Assembly (NCBI GenBank): GCA_030685235.1
Contig: MU839295.1
Coordinates: forward strand, 1-37,003
Origin: Copromyces sp. CBS 386.78
Taxonomy: Eukaryota > Ascomycota > Sordariomycetes > Sordariales > Sordariaceae
Direction of reading: 5' to 3'
Length of the DNA: 37,003 nucleotides
The notes below the pieces were generated by a model. That model was not told the DNA's origin and ran no database searches. It saw only the letters and a program-made list of their open reading frames with translations. Shown piece by piece: positions 10,760 to 22,377 of this stretch (position 1 is its first letter; each line of letters begins with the position of its first letter). The translations under genes and the position numbers were made by a program.

Positions 10760-12480
10760 CTTCTATAATATTTATTACTTACCCTTTTATATTATTTTTA
10801 CTTTCTTTTTTAGGCCGCTACTTTACCCTTTTAATAATATAGTGATCGCCGTACTATTAGTATTATTTTTTCCGGCGGCTAGTCTGTCCTAGCGGCCTTT
10901 TTTAGAGCCTTCTTAGCTTTGTAGCGACGTTTCTCGTCCGCGATCTATTGTAGTAGTATTAATGTATTTAGGTTATTATTGTAAAATTTTCTAAGGTCGT
11001 CGATATAATATTCTACGTCCTTCTATAGTTACTAAGTAGGATTGTAGGGGCTTCCCTAAATTACCCAATACTCCTATCTACTATTTTCTATATTAAAACG
11101 GTAATCGTTAATAATTTTATAGAATTATTTAATTATATTTTTAATATTATTTATTCGTTTTATAATCCGCCTATTTTTTATTCGGATATTTTGGGTCTTA
11201 TCCTACCTGGGGATCCTTTAATAGTTCTAAAATTTTATTATATTAATATAAAAAATATAGTTATACTTTATATTAATAGGGAACTTTAATATAATGTAAT
11301 AACTATTTATTTTTACAATTTTAAAAGGCCCTTCCTATAGTAGCGTAAATTTAGTTTGCGGGTAGCCTAATACGAGGTTAGTTATATTAAATAAGATTTT
11401 ATTACTAATATAATATTTTGGCGTATTGGACTATCTTTCGTTAGCGGTTTCTTTGTATTATATTTGATTATTCTTAGTTATAGTAGTAATTTTATTTAAT
11501 ATTATATTAAATTGGTCGGTAATTTCGTTAGCTTTAAAATACTTTACCCGCTATATTTTAAAACGCCTTAGTAGGTATAGTTAGGCGGGTTCGATTCCTA
11601 TCCGAAGGTAAAAATTATAATTTACGAAGAATAGGGATATGTTAGTATTATTTAAATGTATATTATTACCCGCGAATTCTATTAAAGGTAATTAATTAAT
11701 TTAATCGTTTTAAATCTAATTAATATAAGTATGAAGGAAACGTTCTAATTTAGTATTAATACGCTCGGTTTAGTTATTAGTTTCTTTATAGAAAGCCGAT
11801 AATAGTTTCTTAATTTTTTAAATAGAATTCTCTAAAATTGTAAAACGAATTAGGTGCCGTAATTAGAAATAATAGTATTTAGTAGGCTATAAAAGGTATA
11901 AATTTTTTCGATAAATCGATTAACGAATTCTTCTATAATTAATATTTCGATTAGGATTTAATACTTTATTTTCGTTAAGTAGTCTACTACTATAGTAATA
12001 TATTTATATTTTCGGCCTCCCTAGATGTAAGGCGTTATAGGGGTAATATAGTCGATAGCGATATCCTTCTATAGGGCGAAGGGTATTGGTAGAGGTTTTA
12101 AAAGCCTTATTAGTACGTATTATAACGGTTTCGTCTTTACGTATTAGAAGTAAGTTTTATAATAAAATTTAATGGCCTTTTCTATATTTAATTAGTAAAA
12201 TGAGCGATTAGAGGTAGTAAATATTTTATCCCGGCCTTAGTAATTTATTAGTACAGGTTCGTAATGCCTTCGTATAAAATATAATTATAGCGTAGTATTT
12301 TTTGGGTCGATTATAAACGTTAAGCGTTAGTATATTTTATTGTTAATTATATAGTATTCTATAAAAATTATTTTTTTTATACTTTTCTTTAGTACTTTAA
12401 GTTATATTCGACGGTTTTTGTTTATAAGGGCGGCTATTAAATTTTAATAGAAAATTAAATTATAATAATTAGCGTCGACT
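10760..12480 (-). pseudogene. Gypsy-I integrase plus chromodomain-like tail (remnant)
   Basis: Integrase inserts the cDNA into the genome. On the minus strand, an HHCC zinc finger remnant lies near 12165-12130 (TYFQYVKTK, from a CxxC with Cys changed to Tyr). LLKPLPIPF and KDIAIDYIT follow (12110-12045, first catalytic Asp kept), then ITIVVDYLT. A SNYGTQF motif near 11890 stands for SDRGTQF, so the second catalytic Asp is mutated to Asn. ETND-T-stop-PS-like sequence follows, where ETDGQTERVN is expected. A tail at about 11180-10990 (EYWVI-GSPYNPT, then DVEYYIDDLRKFY) resembles a chromodomain, as in chromoviruses. Stops occur at former Gln/Trp codons. The zinc finger and core are confident and the chromodomain moderate. 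Confidence 0.82.
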
Positions 12481-12489
12481 AATTTATCC

Positions 12490-14147
12490 GTAGATAATTC
12501 TTCCGGGTTAAATTCGTAAACGTAAATATAATTTACGAAAATAGAAGGGTTGAAAAATATTTTGTAGTGGGTTTTTAATTGGTCGTTATTTATATCCTTC
12601 GGTATATCCTCTAATTTCTTATTTAGAATATTAAAATAGATTTAGAGAGTGCCCGGCCTATATTTAATAGTGAAATTAAATTTAAATAGGAAATTAGATT
12701 ATTATATATATTATAGTGTAAATTTCTTATTCTCCGTAAAAGTTTATAGGCCTTTATAATCGGTTAGGATTTTAAATAATTTTTAGGCGCTTTATAATTC
12801 CGGTCCTTATTCTTCTAAGGCTTTAATAATTGTAAGTAATTCTTTATTGTAAATATTGTAATTATATTCTACGGCGGAATATTTTTATAAAAAATATATA
12901 ATTAGGCGTAAAATATTTTCGTTATTGTATTAGGATAGTATATTACTTATAGCCTAATTAAAAGTATCGGTTTCGATTATAGTTAGGCGGGACCAATTGT
13001 AAATTTAAAGGATAGGACCTATAGTAAAAGCTTTTTTTAACTCTTTAAAAACTTTTTAATAATTTTCTATTTAATGCTATTCGGCTAATTTCTTTATAAA
13101 ATTGTATAATAGAGTAGCTATAATTAAAAAGTATTAGATAAAGCGCCGGTAGAAATTTATAAATCCTAAGAACTTTTAGAGTTGGTGTTGTAATTGTAGG
13201 GCCTCCTATTTAATAACGGCTTTTACTTTCGTAGGGTTTATTTCTATACCCCTTAGTATAATAAAAAGGCCTAAGTATTTTATACGGGTGATATTGAATT
13301 CGTATTTATCGATATTTAATTGAAGGCTAGCGTTAATTATTTTTCTAAGGATTTTATTTATATAGGTAGTATACTCTCCTACATTTTCGGAATAAACGAG
13401 GATATTATTTAAGTATATTATTGCGTAGATGTTTAGAATATTGTATAGTACGTTGTTAATATAATTCTAGAATATATTAAGTGCGCTTTAGAAGTTAAAA
13501 GGAAGGATTAATAATTTATAGAAATTGAAACGTATAATAAAAACGGTTAATTATTCGTAGCCTTTTTAAATATGGATTCGGTTGAAAGCGGCGATAATAT
13601 TTAATTTAATAAAGATTTTAGCGCGGTAAATAGTATTAAAAATTTCCTTAATTAATAGAAGCGGGTATTATATTTTAAGTATAATATTATTAATACTACG
13701 GTAGTCGATATAAATACGAATACCCCCGCCGGGCTTATTTATAAGAAATAAAGGTAAGGTTACTTAGGATTAGGAAAATCTAATAAAATTGTTTTCTAAT
13801 TAACCGTCGATTTATTTTTTAACGATAATTGCTTCTATAAGTAAAACCGGTCGGTAGCGGGCGTTCGGCGGCTTTTCCCTTAGTGTAAATTCGATTTTAT
13901 AGTCGTATATTTAATAAGGCGGAAATTTATTCGCTTTCTTAGTATAAAAAGCGTTAATTCTTTTCCAATATTTGTATAGGAGTTTGAATTTAATTTCTTT
14001 ATTGGTTTTCGGAGGCCGGTTAACTTTCTTATAGAATGTTAGTATATTTTCCTCCGTAATTTCTATAATAATAGCCTTATATATAAGTGTATTTATTTTT
14101 AAATCGCTTATAAGAATAGTAGTTCGGGCGATTTTAACGGCTGCCAA
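12490..14147 (-). pseudogene. Gypsy-I reverse transcriptase-RNase H (remnant)
   Basis: Minus-strand pol core. The segment 14147-13911 is still open (78 codons, ending NAFYTKKANKFPPY) and forms the linker before the RT, equivalent to the F-K-EA-KLPPH-PYDH-I sequence of other Gypsy elements. It is followed by YDYKIEFTLREKPP. The RT palm shows GGGIRIYIDYR (13733-13701), a FIKLN-type box, LPFNF-SALN-F where PFGL-NAP-TFQ is expected, and AIIYLNNILVYS (13430-13389). The last is the catalytic box, in which the two Asp are Asn. RNase H follows with an IETDTFN-AI motif near 12990-12965. In-frame TAA/TAG codons replace Gln/Trp. Domain identity is confident and the outer limits approximate. Confidence 0.9.
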
Positions 14148-14894
14148 TTCTTTTTAGTTTACGTCCCTTATATACGCGTCGATAAATTTGTAGAAGCACT
14201 TTAGGAGGCAGTCTTTATATTATTTACTTTTACTATTTATAATATTTTAAGCTATTTTTTTAGTAAGGTCGTTATAAGTACTAATTTTATAGAAGGTAAT
14301 TAGTTAGTAGATTTCCGTATAATTCGTAAGGTAGGGCTATAAATTGTACGTTTTATATAGGAAATTAAAGGCGGTAGCGTTAATATTACGTATATTTTAG
14401 GCGTTAATTCGTCTTTTAATTATTTTAAATTACTTCGTAATTAGATAAACGGTATTAGGGGAATTCTTTACGCCTTTTACTTTTCTATAAGGCGGCGCGG
14501 GTATAAAAAGTTCTATTGCTTATTTTAGTATGTTATAATTTAATAAGGCTACGTTTCCGGTAAATCTTTTAATGGAGAATTTAAAATAGTATAAAAGGAG
14601 GTCGCGGCGGTGTGGCTATGCCTTTTATTTTGAGTAGAGATTTTCGTTAGTTTTGTAAAATTTATGAAGGCTATAGGTTTTACCCTTAGGGCGGCTTTCG
14701 TAGGGCTTGTAATAGGGGGCCGGAGCGGAGATAGAATTGTTTTTTAGTAGTAATTTTAATATTTAAATATCGTTGCACTCCGATTTATTATAGGGGATAC
14801 GGTTTTAAAATTATAATGGCCTTAGTATATTCTAGCGAAGCTCTTATTAGTGTGGGAGCGGTACGGAGTTAAAGTCGGCTTCTAGTAGTGATTC

Positions 14895-15300
14895 TAGATT
14901 TTGGTAATAGTAATCTGCCCTACTAGTAGTCCTATTAATATTCTTATCGGTAGTCCCGGGGTAGTATTTTAAATTTTAAAGTTCTTTTGAATTTTAATAA
15001 TAGTAATTTGTTCTATTAGTAGTCTTATCGATATTCTTATTAGTAGTCCCGGGGTAGTATTCTAGATTTTAAAATTCTTTTGAATTTTAATAAAGTAGTA
15101 GTCGATCCTTTAGAATTTAATATTTTATTAGATTCTAACGAAGTAATAATTTCGGCGGTTAAATATTATTACGTATAAGTCCTTTTATAAGGATTAGGTA
15201 TTAATCCCTTAAAATCTAATATTTTAATAGATTTTAGTAAAGTAATAATTTCGGTAATTAAATATTATTGCGTATAAATCTTTCTATAAGGATTAGAATC
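14895..15300 (-). repeat. Two in-frame tandem duplications in Gypsy-I pol
   Basis: Two different two-copy tandem repeats lie side by side between the protease and RT domains. The first has a 93-bp period: TCCCGGGGTAGTATT occurs at 14954 and 15047, with matching flanks from about 14895 to 15090. The second has a 99-bp period: TAATAATTTCGG occurs at 15144 and 15243. Both periods are multiples of three, so the duplications would have lengthened the polyprotein by 31 and 33 residues without a frameshift. Confidence 0.8.
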
Positions 15301-15539
15301 GAATGATCTATTAGACTGCCTTTTATTTAGCCGATATAATTATTTATTTTAGGTAGAAGCCCTAGTATTTTTAGGATATTTAATAATATTTTTTTATTCT
15401 ATTTATTTATTATCGCTGTATAAAATTAGTAATATAAATTATTAGGAGAGCGGTTCTATATATTAGGGGTATTCCGTAGGGAAATAGGGAAATTTAATAG
15501 GAAGTATTGGTTAGCGTACCGATTAATAAATTAAACCTT

Positions 15540-15900
15540 CCCTTTTATTTAAAAAATATATGGCTTGTATTTTTAAAATTAGGGTAGTCTTAAAATAATA
15601 GGGTAGTTAGGAGAAATATTATAAATTAAGAACGTGATATTTTTTAAGTAATAACCAATATAAAAGTTCGTTATAAGTCCTTTAATAATAAATCTTTTTA
15701 TAATATTATTAGTGAGAATTAATTTTTTGGGTTTTAAGAGTTTAAACGTAGCGAATTTATTTTTCTTTATAAAAGAATGGTCGATAAAAGTAAACGTTAT
15801 ATAACTGCTATTAACGAAAATTATATAATAAATTTTATATAGTCCGAAGGATAGATAAGAGGAAAGGAATAATAAATTTTAACGGAAATTATTTAGTAAA
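15540..15900 (-). pseudogene. Gypsy-I aspartyl protease (remnant)
   Basis: Minus-strand frame with features of a retropepsin-like protease. FATFKLLKPKKLILT follows a degraded Asp-Ser/Thr-Gly region, and further on YPIILRLP-F-KYKPYI matches the conserved ILGLPWL-KHNP-type motif in its usual position. Gly has become Arg and Trp has become stop, as RIP predicts. It lies between the gag zinc knuckle and the RT, the normal order. The catalytic triad itself is too decayed to call. Confidence 0.7.
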
Positions 15901-15999
15901 TTAATAATAATTATTTCTAAATTTCCGAGCGGCTCCTTCTTTCTTTTTATAGACTTTTTTCGCCCCTATAAGTAATTATTTATAGGGTTTAATTATTTC

Positions 16000-17780
16000 C
16001 CTAATTATTATTTACGTTATTATTATAATATTTTTCGCTTTCGTCTTTTTTTTTGGCGTTTGTAATATAGAGGTTTATATTATTGTTATACTTCCGTTGG
16101 CCGGCCGTTAGGGGGTTAGTATTAGTATTACCGTTATTATTAGCGTTCTTAGTATTTTAATTAGAATTTCCGTTTCTCCGGTTTCCTCTACTTCCTCTTC
16201 GGTTACTTCGGCCTCTTCTATTACTTTTTCGGCCCCCCCTATTATTGGTCTAGGGGCTGCGATTGCTATAATTAATACTATTACGGTAGTTCCTTATAAT
16301 GTACCCTTCTTTTCTATATTTATAGTATAGGTTATTTTTATTCTAATATTTAATAACGTTATTATAGACGGTATGTAAAATGTAAATAGCGTTAAGGTTT
16401 ATAATATCGCCTCTTTTATTAACGGTTTTTCCTGAATTATTATTAGAATTCGAATTAGAAGTTTTACCGGTAGCGGATTTAGACCTATAGTCGTTATCTT
16501 TAATATTGCGCGCGAAATTGCAATAGAGTAATAATTATTCTTTAAAATCGTTTTCGGTAGAGAAGGTTCGTTAATAAATAAAGGAAATACGAAATTTTTA
16601 AGAAATTTTATTTTATAGGTAGTATACTTTTATAACGTTATTCAAATTATAGTAGTTAGCGGTTTTAATGTATTCTATTTCGAAATTGGCGAAGAAATAA
16701 TTTCTTTACTTAAATTTATTAAATTTATGGGCGGTATTTAAATGTAAATCCGTATTATTATAATGAATATCTAAAAAGGATAGGAATTCGATACTTATTT
16801 TCTATTACTAAACTTTAAAATTATTAGGGTTTATAAGGATTTTCTAAATATTCTTATTAATTAAAGTAGTTATTTTAAAGTTAAATAAATAGTTTGTATA
16901 AATAATTTTAGTCTTTTCGTCGGGGAATTTAATAGTATTTAAGGTCTAAACGGAAAAGATATAGCCCTTCTACGTTAGATATATTTTATTACGTTTAATA
17001 TAGTCCTTTTAAGTAGTTGTAAAAGGTTCGGGGTCCGGGAGGAGTAGCTTCCAGTACCCTACTATACCCGTACTACCGTCTATAGTAGTTTAGGTATTGT
17101 AGTAATTTTATTAATTTATAGCGAGAATGGCCTATATTTTTTAGGCGAAGCTTTATATATTATTAAATTCGGTATAAGTTTAATAAAGTTCTTTTTAAAT
17201 TTAATAAAAGTCTTTTAGAGTTTATTTACGCTCGTTGAAAATATTAGTATATTATTCTTTTTTAAATTGAAGTTTAACTTAAAAATTCCGAAATTCCTTA
17301 GCGGTAGTAGTAAAATAATAATTAAGTACTTTAATTACTTAGGTAATAGGGTTAATAATTATTTGAAATATTCTTCCTTCGGTTAGGTCGAAGGAGTTAA
17401 TAAGGGTATTATTGTAAATAGGTTTAGCCTTCGCCGAATATTAAGTAACGGTTATAATAAGAGTTATAATTATATTAGTACGAGGGAATCCGTTTAAAGT
17501 TATTAAATAAACTTCTTTATTAGTAGGGGGGTTAGAATTTTCTATTAGTATTTTTAAACTTTCCGATTCTTCGGTATAATTTAGTATGTTAGGTATTTCG
17601 ACGTTATTGTCCGTAATATATCTTAGTAATTAAGTTTGCTACGGGGCGTTTAAGAGGATACCTTCGTTTATAATAATATTGTCGTTATTTAGAATTATAA
17701 ATTCGGGTCTTTATAATTTCCTATTTTTTAGTAATTAGTAGCGTTGTTTAGTTATATTAAATAATGTACGTTTGAAAAGA
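16000..17780 (-). pseudogene. Gypsy-I gag (remnant)
   Basis: Minus-strand gag region between the 5' LTR and the protease. A CCHC zinc knuckle is recognisable near 16335-16285: the current frame reads YYKYRKEGYIIRNY, which fits C-x2-C-x4-H-x4-C with Cys and His changed to Tyr. Upstream, a Gln/Lys-rich capsid-like stretch (KEFRNF, then KLQFKKE) lies near 17300-17230, with several RIP-type stops. Downstream of the knuckle is a Glu-rich segment (EEVEETGE, near 16190) before the protease. The start codon was not determined. Confidence 0.68.
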
Positions 17781-17816
17781 TGTACGTTCGTAGTGTAATA
17801 ATTAAATATAATTAAC

Positions 17817-18173
17817 TATTACAGGGTAAAGCGAATATTAAGTATTTGTAAAGATATTTGTAATTATACGAGGAAGAGGAAGTTATTTGGGGGAGCCCTA
17901 ATGGCTATTTATATATAGTGAGTATATAGCCCGTATAGTTTAGTTATCCTATAGATTATCCTATAGATTATTTTATAGGCTGGTATAGTTTATATAGCTT
18001 TGGCGATAGGGGTAGGCTAATAACCGTAGCCAGTTAGATATTAAATGTATTCAGCCGTATCTGCTATATTAGGTCTCTACAGCCAATTACAGCATACTAT
18101 CAACCCGGTAACTATTGCCGTAGTGAAGGCAGCGATATAGGACGGTTAGTTAGTTATAGATAACCCTGTGACA
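17817..18173 (-). repeat. Gypsy-I 5' LTR
   Basis: 357 bp, the same length as the partner LTR at 10352-10708. It begins TGTCACAGGG on the minus strand (from 18173) and ends with CCCTGTAATA. It keeps many CA/TG dinucleotides that the other LTR has lost. As the upstream LTR it would have carried the promoter, but I cannot point to a specific core element. Confidence 0.95.
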
Positions 18174-18178
18174 AATAT

Positions 18179-20620
18179 TCTATATACGATCGCGCTCCGA
18201 ATATATTTAATATAAATTTCCTTCGCTCGTATAAAAAAATAACCTTAAATTTTCGCCGCTAATTATATTAATATATTTATTTATATAATTTTTTTTTTTT
18301 ACTACCTCTGCGTATATTCGGTAATTAAATTTCCGATTTAATTAAATTCTAAGGAATTTAATCGATTCTATTAATTTAAATATAATTCTTCTAATTTAAA
18401 AAATTTCCGTTCTTAATTCCCTTATTTATATAAAATATATAAATTCCGTTTTACTTACTTCGAATTCTATCCCTCTCTTAATTACTTAATCCGAATAAAT
18501 ATCCTATATTATTTAGAACGTTTAATAATTTTCTTTAGTAATTTTAATTACCGCGATAATATTAGTATCGTTGGCGAAGCCAACGGTAATTATATTTTAA
18601 ATAATAGCCAATTTATAATATAATAAAGTAATAAAAAGAATAAAAAGGATTAATAAAAGGGGGGAATTTTATAATACGCCTACTATAATATTATAAAGTT
18701 AAAAGGTTTCGTCGTCGAAGAAAAAAGAACCTTTTCTTCTAATAACGAAGTTATTAAGCTATTAAAAGATCTATTTCGGGAATTATATTTCCTATAATGT
18801 ATATAAAAATTATTTATAATTAATTCTATTAAATATATTTTTTTGATCGAAGAGTATAAGAGATATTACAGCTTTAAATTTTTATATTATATAGACTACG
18901 TTGGTAACTACTCGGACGGCGAATTCGGTTGAACGGCCTAATTAATTACTTATTTAACCTTGCGGGAAGAGATTATATTTTTCTACTACCTATATTAACC
19001 TCTTTATTATAAAAATTTCGAAGATTTTTCTAATATTATTTAAAAACAATATAAACCGCTATACCCCGGCTACTTTTTATTATTCGGCGCTTTTTCCAAA
19101 TTTTTTAAAAATAATTACTTTTGTATTCTTAAATTATTAAGGGAAATATCTAAACCGGAAGCTCACTATAACGAAAGCCGCTATCGCCTATTTAAACGGT
19201 TCCTTATATATTTTTAAAAATTTATTTAAAAATTAATCGATACTTAATACTTTATTAAATATTATCTTTAAAAAAATTTCCTAAATATCCTCTTTGGTAA
19301 TTAAATTATTAATAAATATTAAAATATCGCCGTTTAATAATTAAATCCAATTTAATAAATAACCCGTCGGGATTTCTATTTTTAAAAAGAAATAGTTAGT
19401 AAAAATATTTACTTTACTACTATAATCTTTAATTTCATTCGCCCACTCGTTTTATTTAAAAAGTAATAATTTTAGCGGATTTACTAAGTAATAGTTTTAT
19501 ATCCTAATTTACCTCTCTGATAATTAAGATTTATTTAGGTCTTTCGACGTATTTATAATATAATTGCGCTACCTAGCTTTCTAAATCTTTATAATAAAAT
19601 TTTTTTTTTTTATTACCGCCTCTATAAATTCTTTCTAATTTAAAGGCATTTAATTCCTAAATTAAACCTATTATTTCCACTATACTTCTTTTATTACTAT
19701 TTTATATTTTAAACTCTACTAGTCTACTTATTTTCCCAAACTTTTTTTTCAGTATAGGATAAATTCTTTTATAATATTAACGAATTCGCTATCGAATTTA
19801 TTAAATCCTAATTCGAATTCTTCTACTATTTTAATCCCTTTTAAAATCGATATTTATTTTTCTACTACTTCCCGTACTTTTTCCACATTTATTAAACTCT
19901 AATTAAACCTTTCCTCTATTTCTATTTTCTTATTTTTTTTTCCTATTTAAATTTAGACTTCCTAAAAGCAATAGTCCGAATTCGTTTACCCGTACCATTA
20001 TATTTCTTAATATTCGGCCTCAATACCTTATAAAACTTATATATAATTAATTATCTTATTTTTCTCTCTTCTAATTACATTTCTAAACCTCGTTAATTCC
20101 CTATAAGGGGTAATGAAACTAAACTTCTATCACTATACCTACATAAATAACCTTATAGCGCCCAAACTAATACTATTCTCTAAGTCCTAATTAGAATAAT
20201 AGAAGTTATAATCCCCTATAATTATATATTAATTAATTAGAAGTTTTTCCTTAAAGAATTCGAAGAAAGGAAACCCCTATTAATATTCCGGCGTACTTTA
20301 GAAGAAAATAAGGGAGTAAATAGAATAGATAATTATTGATTTTTATAAATTCTTTAATATTATTACAACCTAATCCTTCCTAAACCAGAAATTTAAATCC
20401 TTTAAATTCTACTTTTTATTTATATAAATTACTACTCTACCTTTCTTTAAATAATCGATACTATAATATTTACCGCCCTTCAGCCGGTAAATATCCCTAT
20501 TTAAATTCCTATCCGACTCTTAGATTACTATAATATTATAAATCTCTTCCTATTCGAATAACGTTTTCCCTCTTTCGTCTAATTTCCCTACATTCTAATA
20601 AAATATTTTCAATTAAATTA
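18179..20620 (-). pseudogene. LINE-B ORF2 (endonuclease-RT) remnant
   Basis: Decayed ORF2 on the minus strand. The endonuclease domain lies around 20610-20100, with the AIQEPWRN-type motif near 20530-20500. The RT palm lies at about 19300-18400. The FDLKG box near 18850 is changed, and the catalytic box TTCGCCAACGAT (FAND, from FADD) is at 18579-18568. The frame continues in the middle block at 10351-9779 after Gypsy-I is removed. Many stops are present. Confidence 0.8.
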
Positions 20621-20744
20621 TTAATTACCCTATAAAAGGCTTCCTTCTAATTTAACAACGGGCTAAAGGGGTATCGTTTCTTTAAAAATAATAATAGTAA
20701 TTAAAAGCGTAATAGTAATAAAACTAATATAAATATAATTATTT

Positions 20745-22372
20745 ATATTTTAAGAACGGGTATAAATGTTTATTAGGCTTATACCTATAGGTTTCGGCCG
20801 AAAGCCGCCTCCAATTTTCTTAAGGCGGCCTCTTTTTCCTCTTCCTATAAATAATTTTGCTAAAATTATAATTAAACGGGAATTAGGGGGGGCGTCGGGG
20901 ATTATAATATTCTCCTCTATTTCTATTATTAATTTTAATACTAATTTAATTAATCTTTTATAAATAATAAAATTATAAAGCCTTTTAACGTAATTAATAA
21001 ATACCTTTACGTAGGCCGCTCTTACGAGTGGGTATCTCTTTTTATTAAAGGCGAAATACCCCGACTTCCTATATAGTTTATAAAAAATTAAAGAATTATC
21101 TTTATTCGAAAGGTAATTCTTTTCTCCTATATACGGCTTATTGTATTTAATTTTATTATAACGGTTATAAATATCTTCCTAACGATAAAATTTCGTCGTA
21201 TATCCAAAATACTAATATTTAAAATATTATTAAGCGGAGGCCGTAATTTAGAATAGTTCGTATACGTATATACTATTATTTTAGAAGAAAAAATTCTTTT
21301 AAAAGAAGATTACGGCCTTTATAACTACGATTTTTACTAAAAATATTATTTTCTCTTCCCCTTCGTATTTCTTCTAAAATTTAACCCGAATAATTTTTAT
21401 TTCTTTATTCCTTTCCCTTATTTTTTATATAACTAATTCGGGTTATTTTATATCGATACTAACCTATAGGATTCCCTTAATTAAAACGGCTACGGTATTT
21501 AAAAATATAATAGCTTCTTTTCTAAAGATTCTTTTAACCTAAATTTAATATTTCTAATATTAATTCCTAATTAATTCGTTGAAAATAATTATATAATCTC
21601 CGTTCGTTATTATCTTAATAATTACATAAACTACCCTATATAAATTCTCTTTTAAAATACCTTCGACGGCCTATTTTATATTATTATTCGAGCGCGTAGT
21701 AAATTCGGCGGCAATTTAGGCCCCCTTAATAATAAATTAGTATTTGTAATTAGAAAAGATAAATTTCTTAATAATAATAATAAATAAATAATAGAAAATA
21801 GCGTTAACTTTATTTAGCGATTTCCGGATAATATTAACCTATTTCTTCGGCGCTTCTTAAACGTTTTTCTTTATTTCCTTCGAAATAAACTTCTTTAAAT
21901 CGTTAATATCCTTCTTAATAATAAATTAGGCTCTAATAGCTTTATTTACTTCAAATATTTTAAAACTACTTTTCTTAATAAAAATTTTTGCAAATTCGAA
22001 AAGGAATTCTCGAACCCAACGACGGTCGTCGGTCGTTATAACGGTATAGTCCGTAATTTTATTCGCTATAGTAATAAATTTCTTTATAATTTTATCGTCT
22101 TCCTCCGTCTTCTCTAAAATCTTTATAGTAAATACGGTATTAAAGTTATTACATTTTAAAATACTTCCGAAGGGGTTATAAACACTATTTTCGAACCTAC
22201 TCGCACCCCTATTAATCATTATCGGCAACGACAGTTTAACGCTATCACTACGGTCGTCGCAGGATATCGCAGAGGGGGTAAATAACCCTCCTAAATCGAT
22301 TGCCGTTATCGGTTTTCGTTTTAGAGCACTTCCTGACCAGAAATCGGCGTTTCCGGTTTCGGCATCGTTTTT
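20745..22372 (-). pseudogene. LINE-B ORF1 (gag-like), best-preserved N-terminal part
   Basis: The minus-strand frame is open from 22372 to 21926, about 149 codons, of which the last 100 follow an ATG at 22228. That ATG is unlikely to be the true start, because the same frame continues upstream in unmutated sequence (reading DAETGNADFWSGSALKRK and on) to a TAG at the insertion junction. The original start therefore lies in missing sequence. The open part contains NRGASRFENSVYNPFGS and TDDRRWVREFLFEFAK, with no domain I can name. Further downstream the frame is broken, but the C-terminal basic tail (GKRGRLKKIGGG) is visible near 20850-20810. The role is inferred by position and from the zinc knuckles of LINE-C ORF1. 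Confidence 0.75.
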
Positions 22373-22377
22373 CTATT

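Larger units (their letters stand above)
10352..18173 (-). mobile_element. Gypsy-I, full-length Ty3/Gypsy LTR retrotransposon
   Basis: A 7822-bp element inserted in LINE-B, read on the minus strand. The two LTRs are each 357 bp (17817-18173 as 5' LTR, 10352-10708 as 3' LTR). They are bounded by TGTCACAGGG-type starts and CCCTGTAACA-type ends, with the outer TG/CA eroded in places by RIP. A perfect 5-bp TSD AATAT lies at 10347-10351 and 18174-18178, and joining across it restores the LINE. Gene order on the minus strand is gag, protease, RT, RNase H, integrase, chromodomain-like tail, the Ty3/Gypsy order. All frames are broken by RIP stops and the RT active site is D-to-N, so it is dead. Confidence 0.95.
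18174..22377 (-). mobile_element. LINE-B, 5' block (ORF1, endonuclease, RT palm)
   Basis: Longest 5' end of the LINE family in the window, on the minus strand. It extends 141 bp further upstream than LINE-C, and that extra piece (22237-22377) is unmutated. It abuts LINE-A at 22378 with the duplicated target CCAAAATTT. On its left it is interrupted by Gypsy-I within the RT. Subtracting Gypsy-I and LINE-D gives 6784 bp for the whole copy, which is LINE-C plus those 141 bp. Confidence 0.9.

Noticed and set aside
14200..14560. Protease domain of Gypsy-I immediately upstream of the RT linker
   Set aside because: The frame there lacks the protease motifs. The ILGLPW-like motif is found further upstream at 15540-15900.
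20766..20963. Open frame of 65 codons on the + strand
   Set aside because: Antisense to the C-terminal part of LINE-B ORF1. Its Pro/Arg-rich look comes from the reverse complement of the basic tail.
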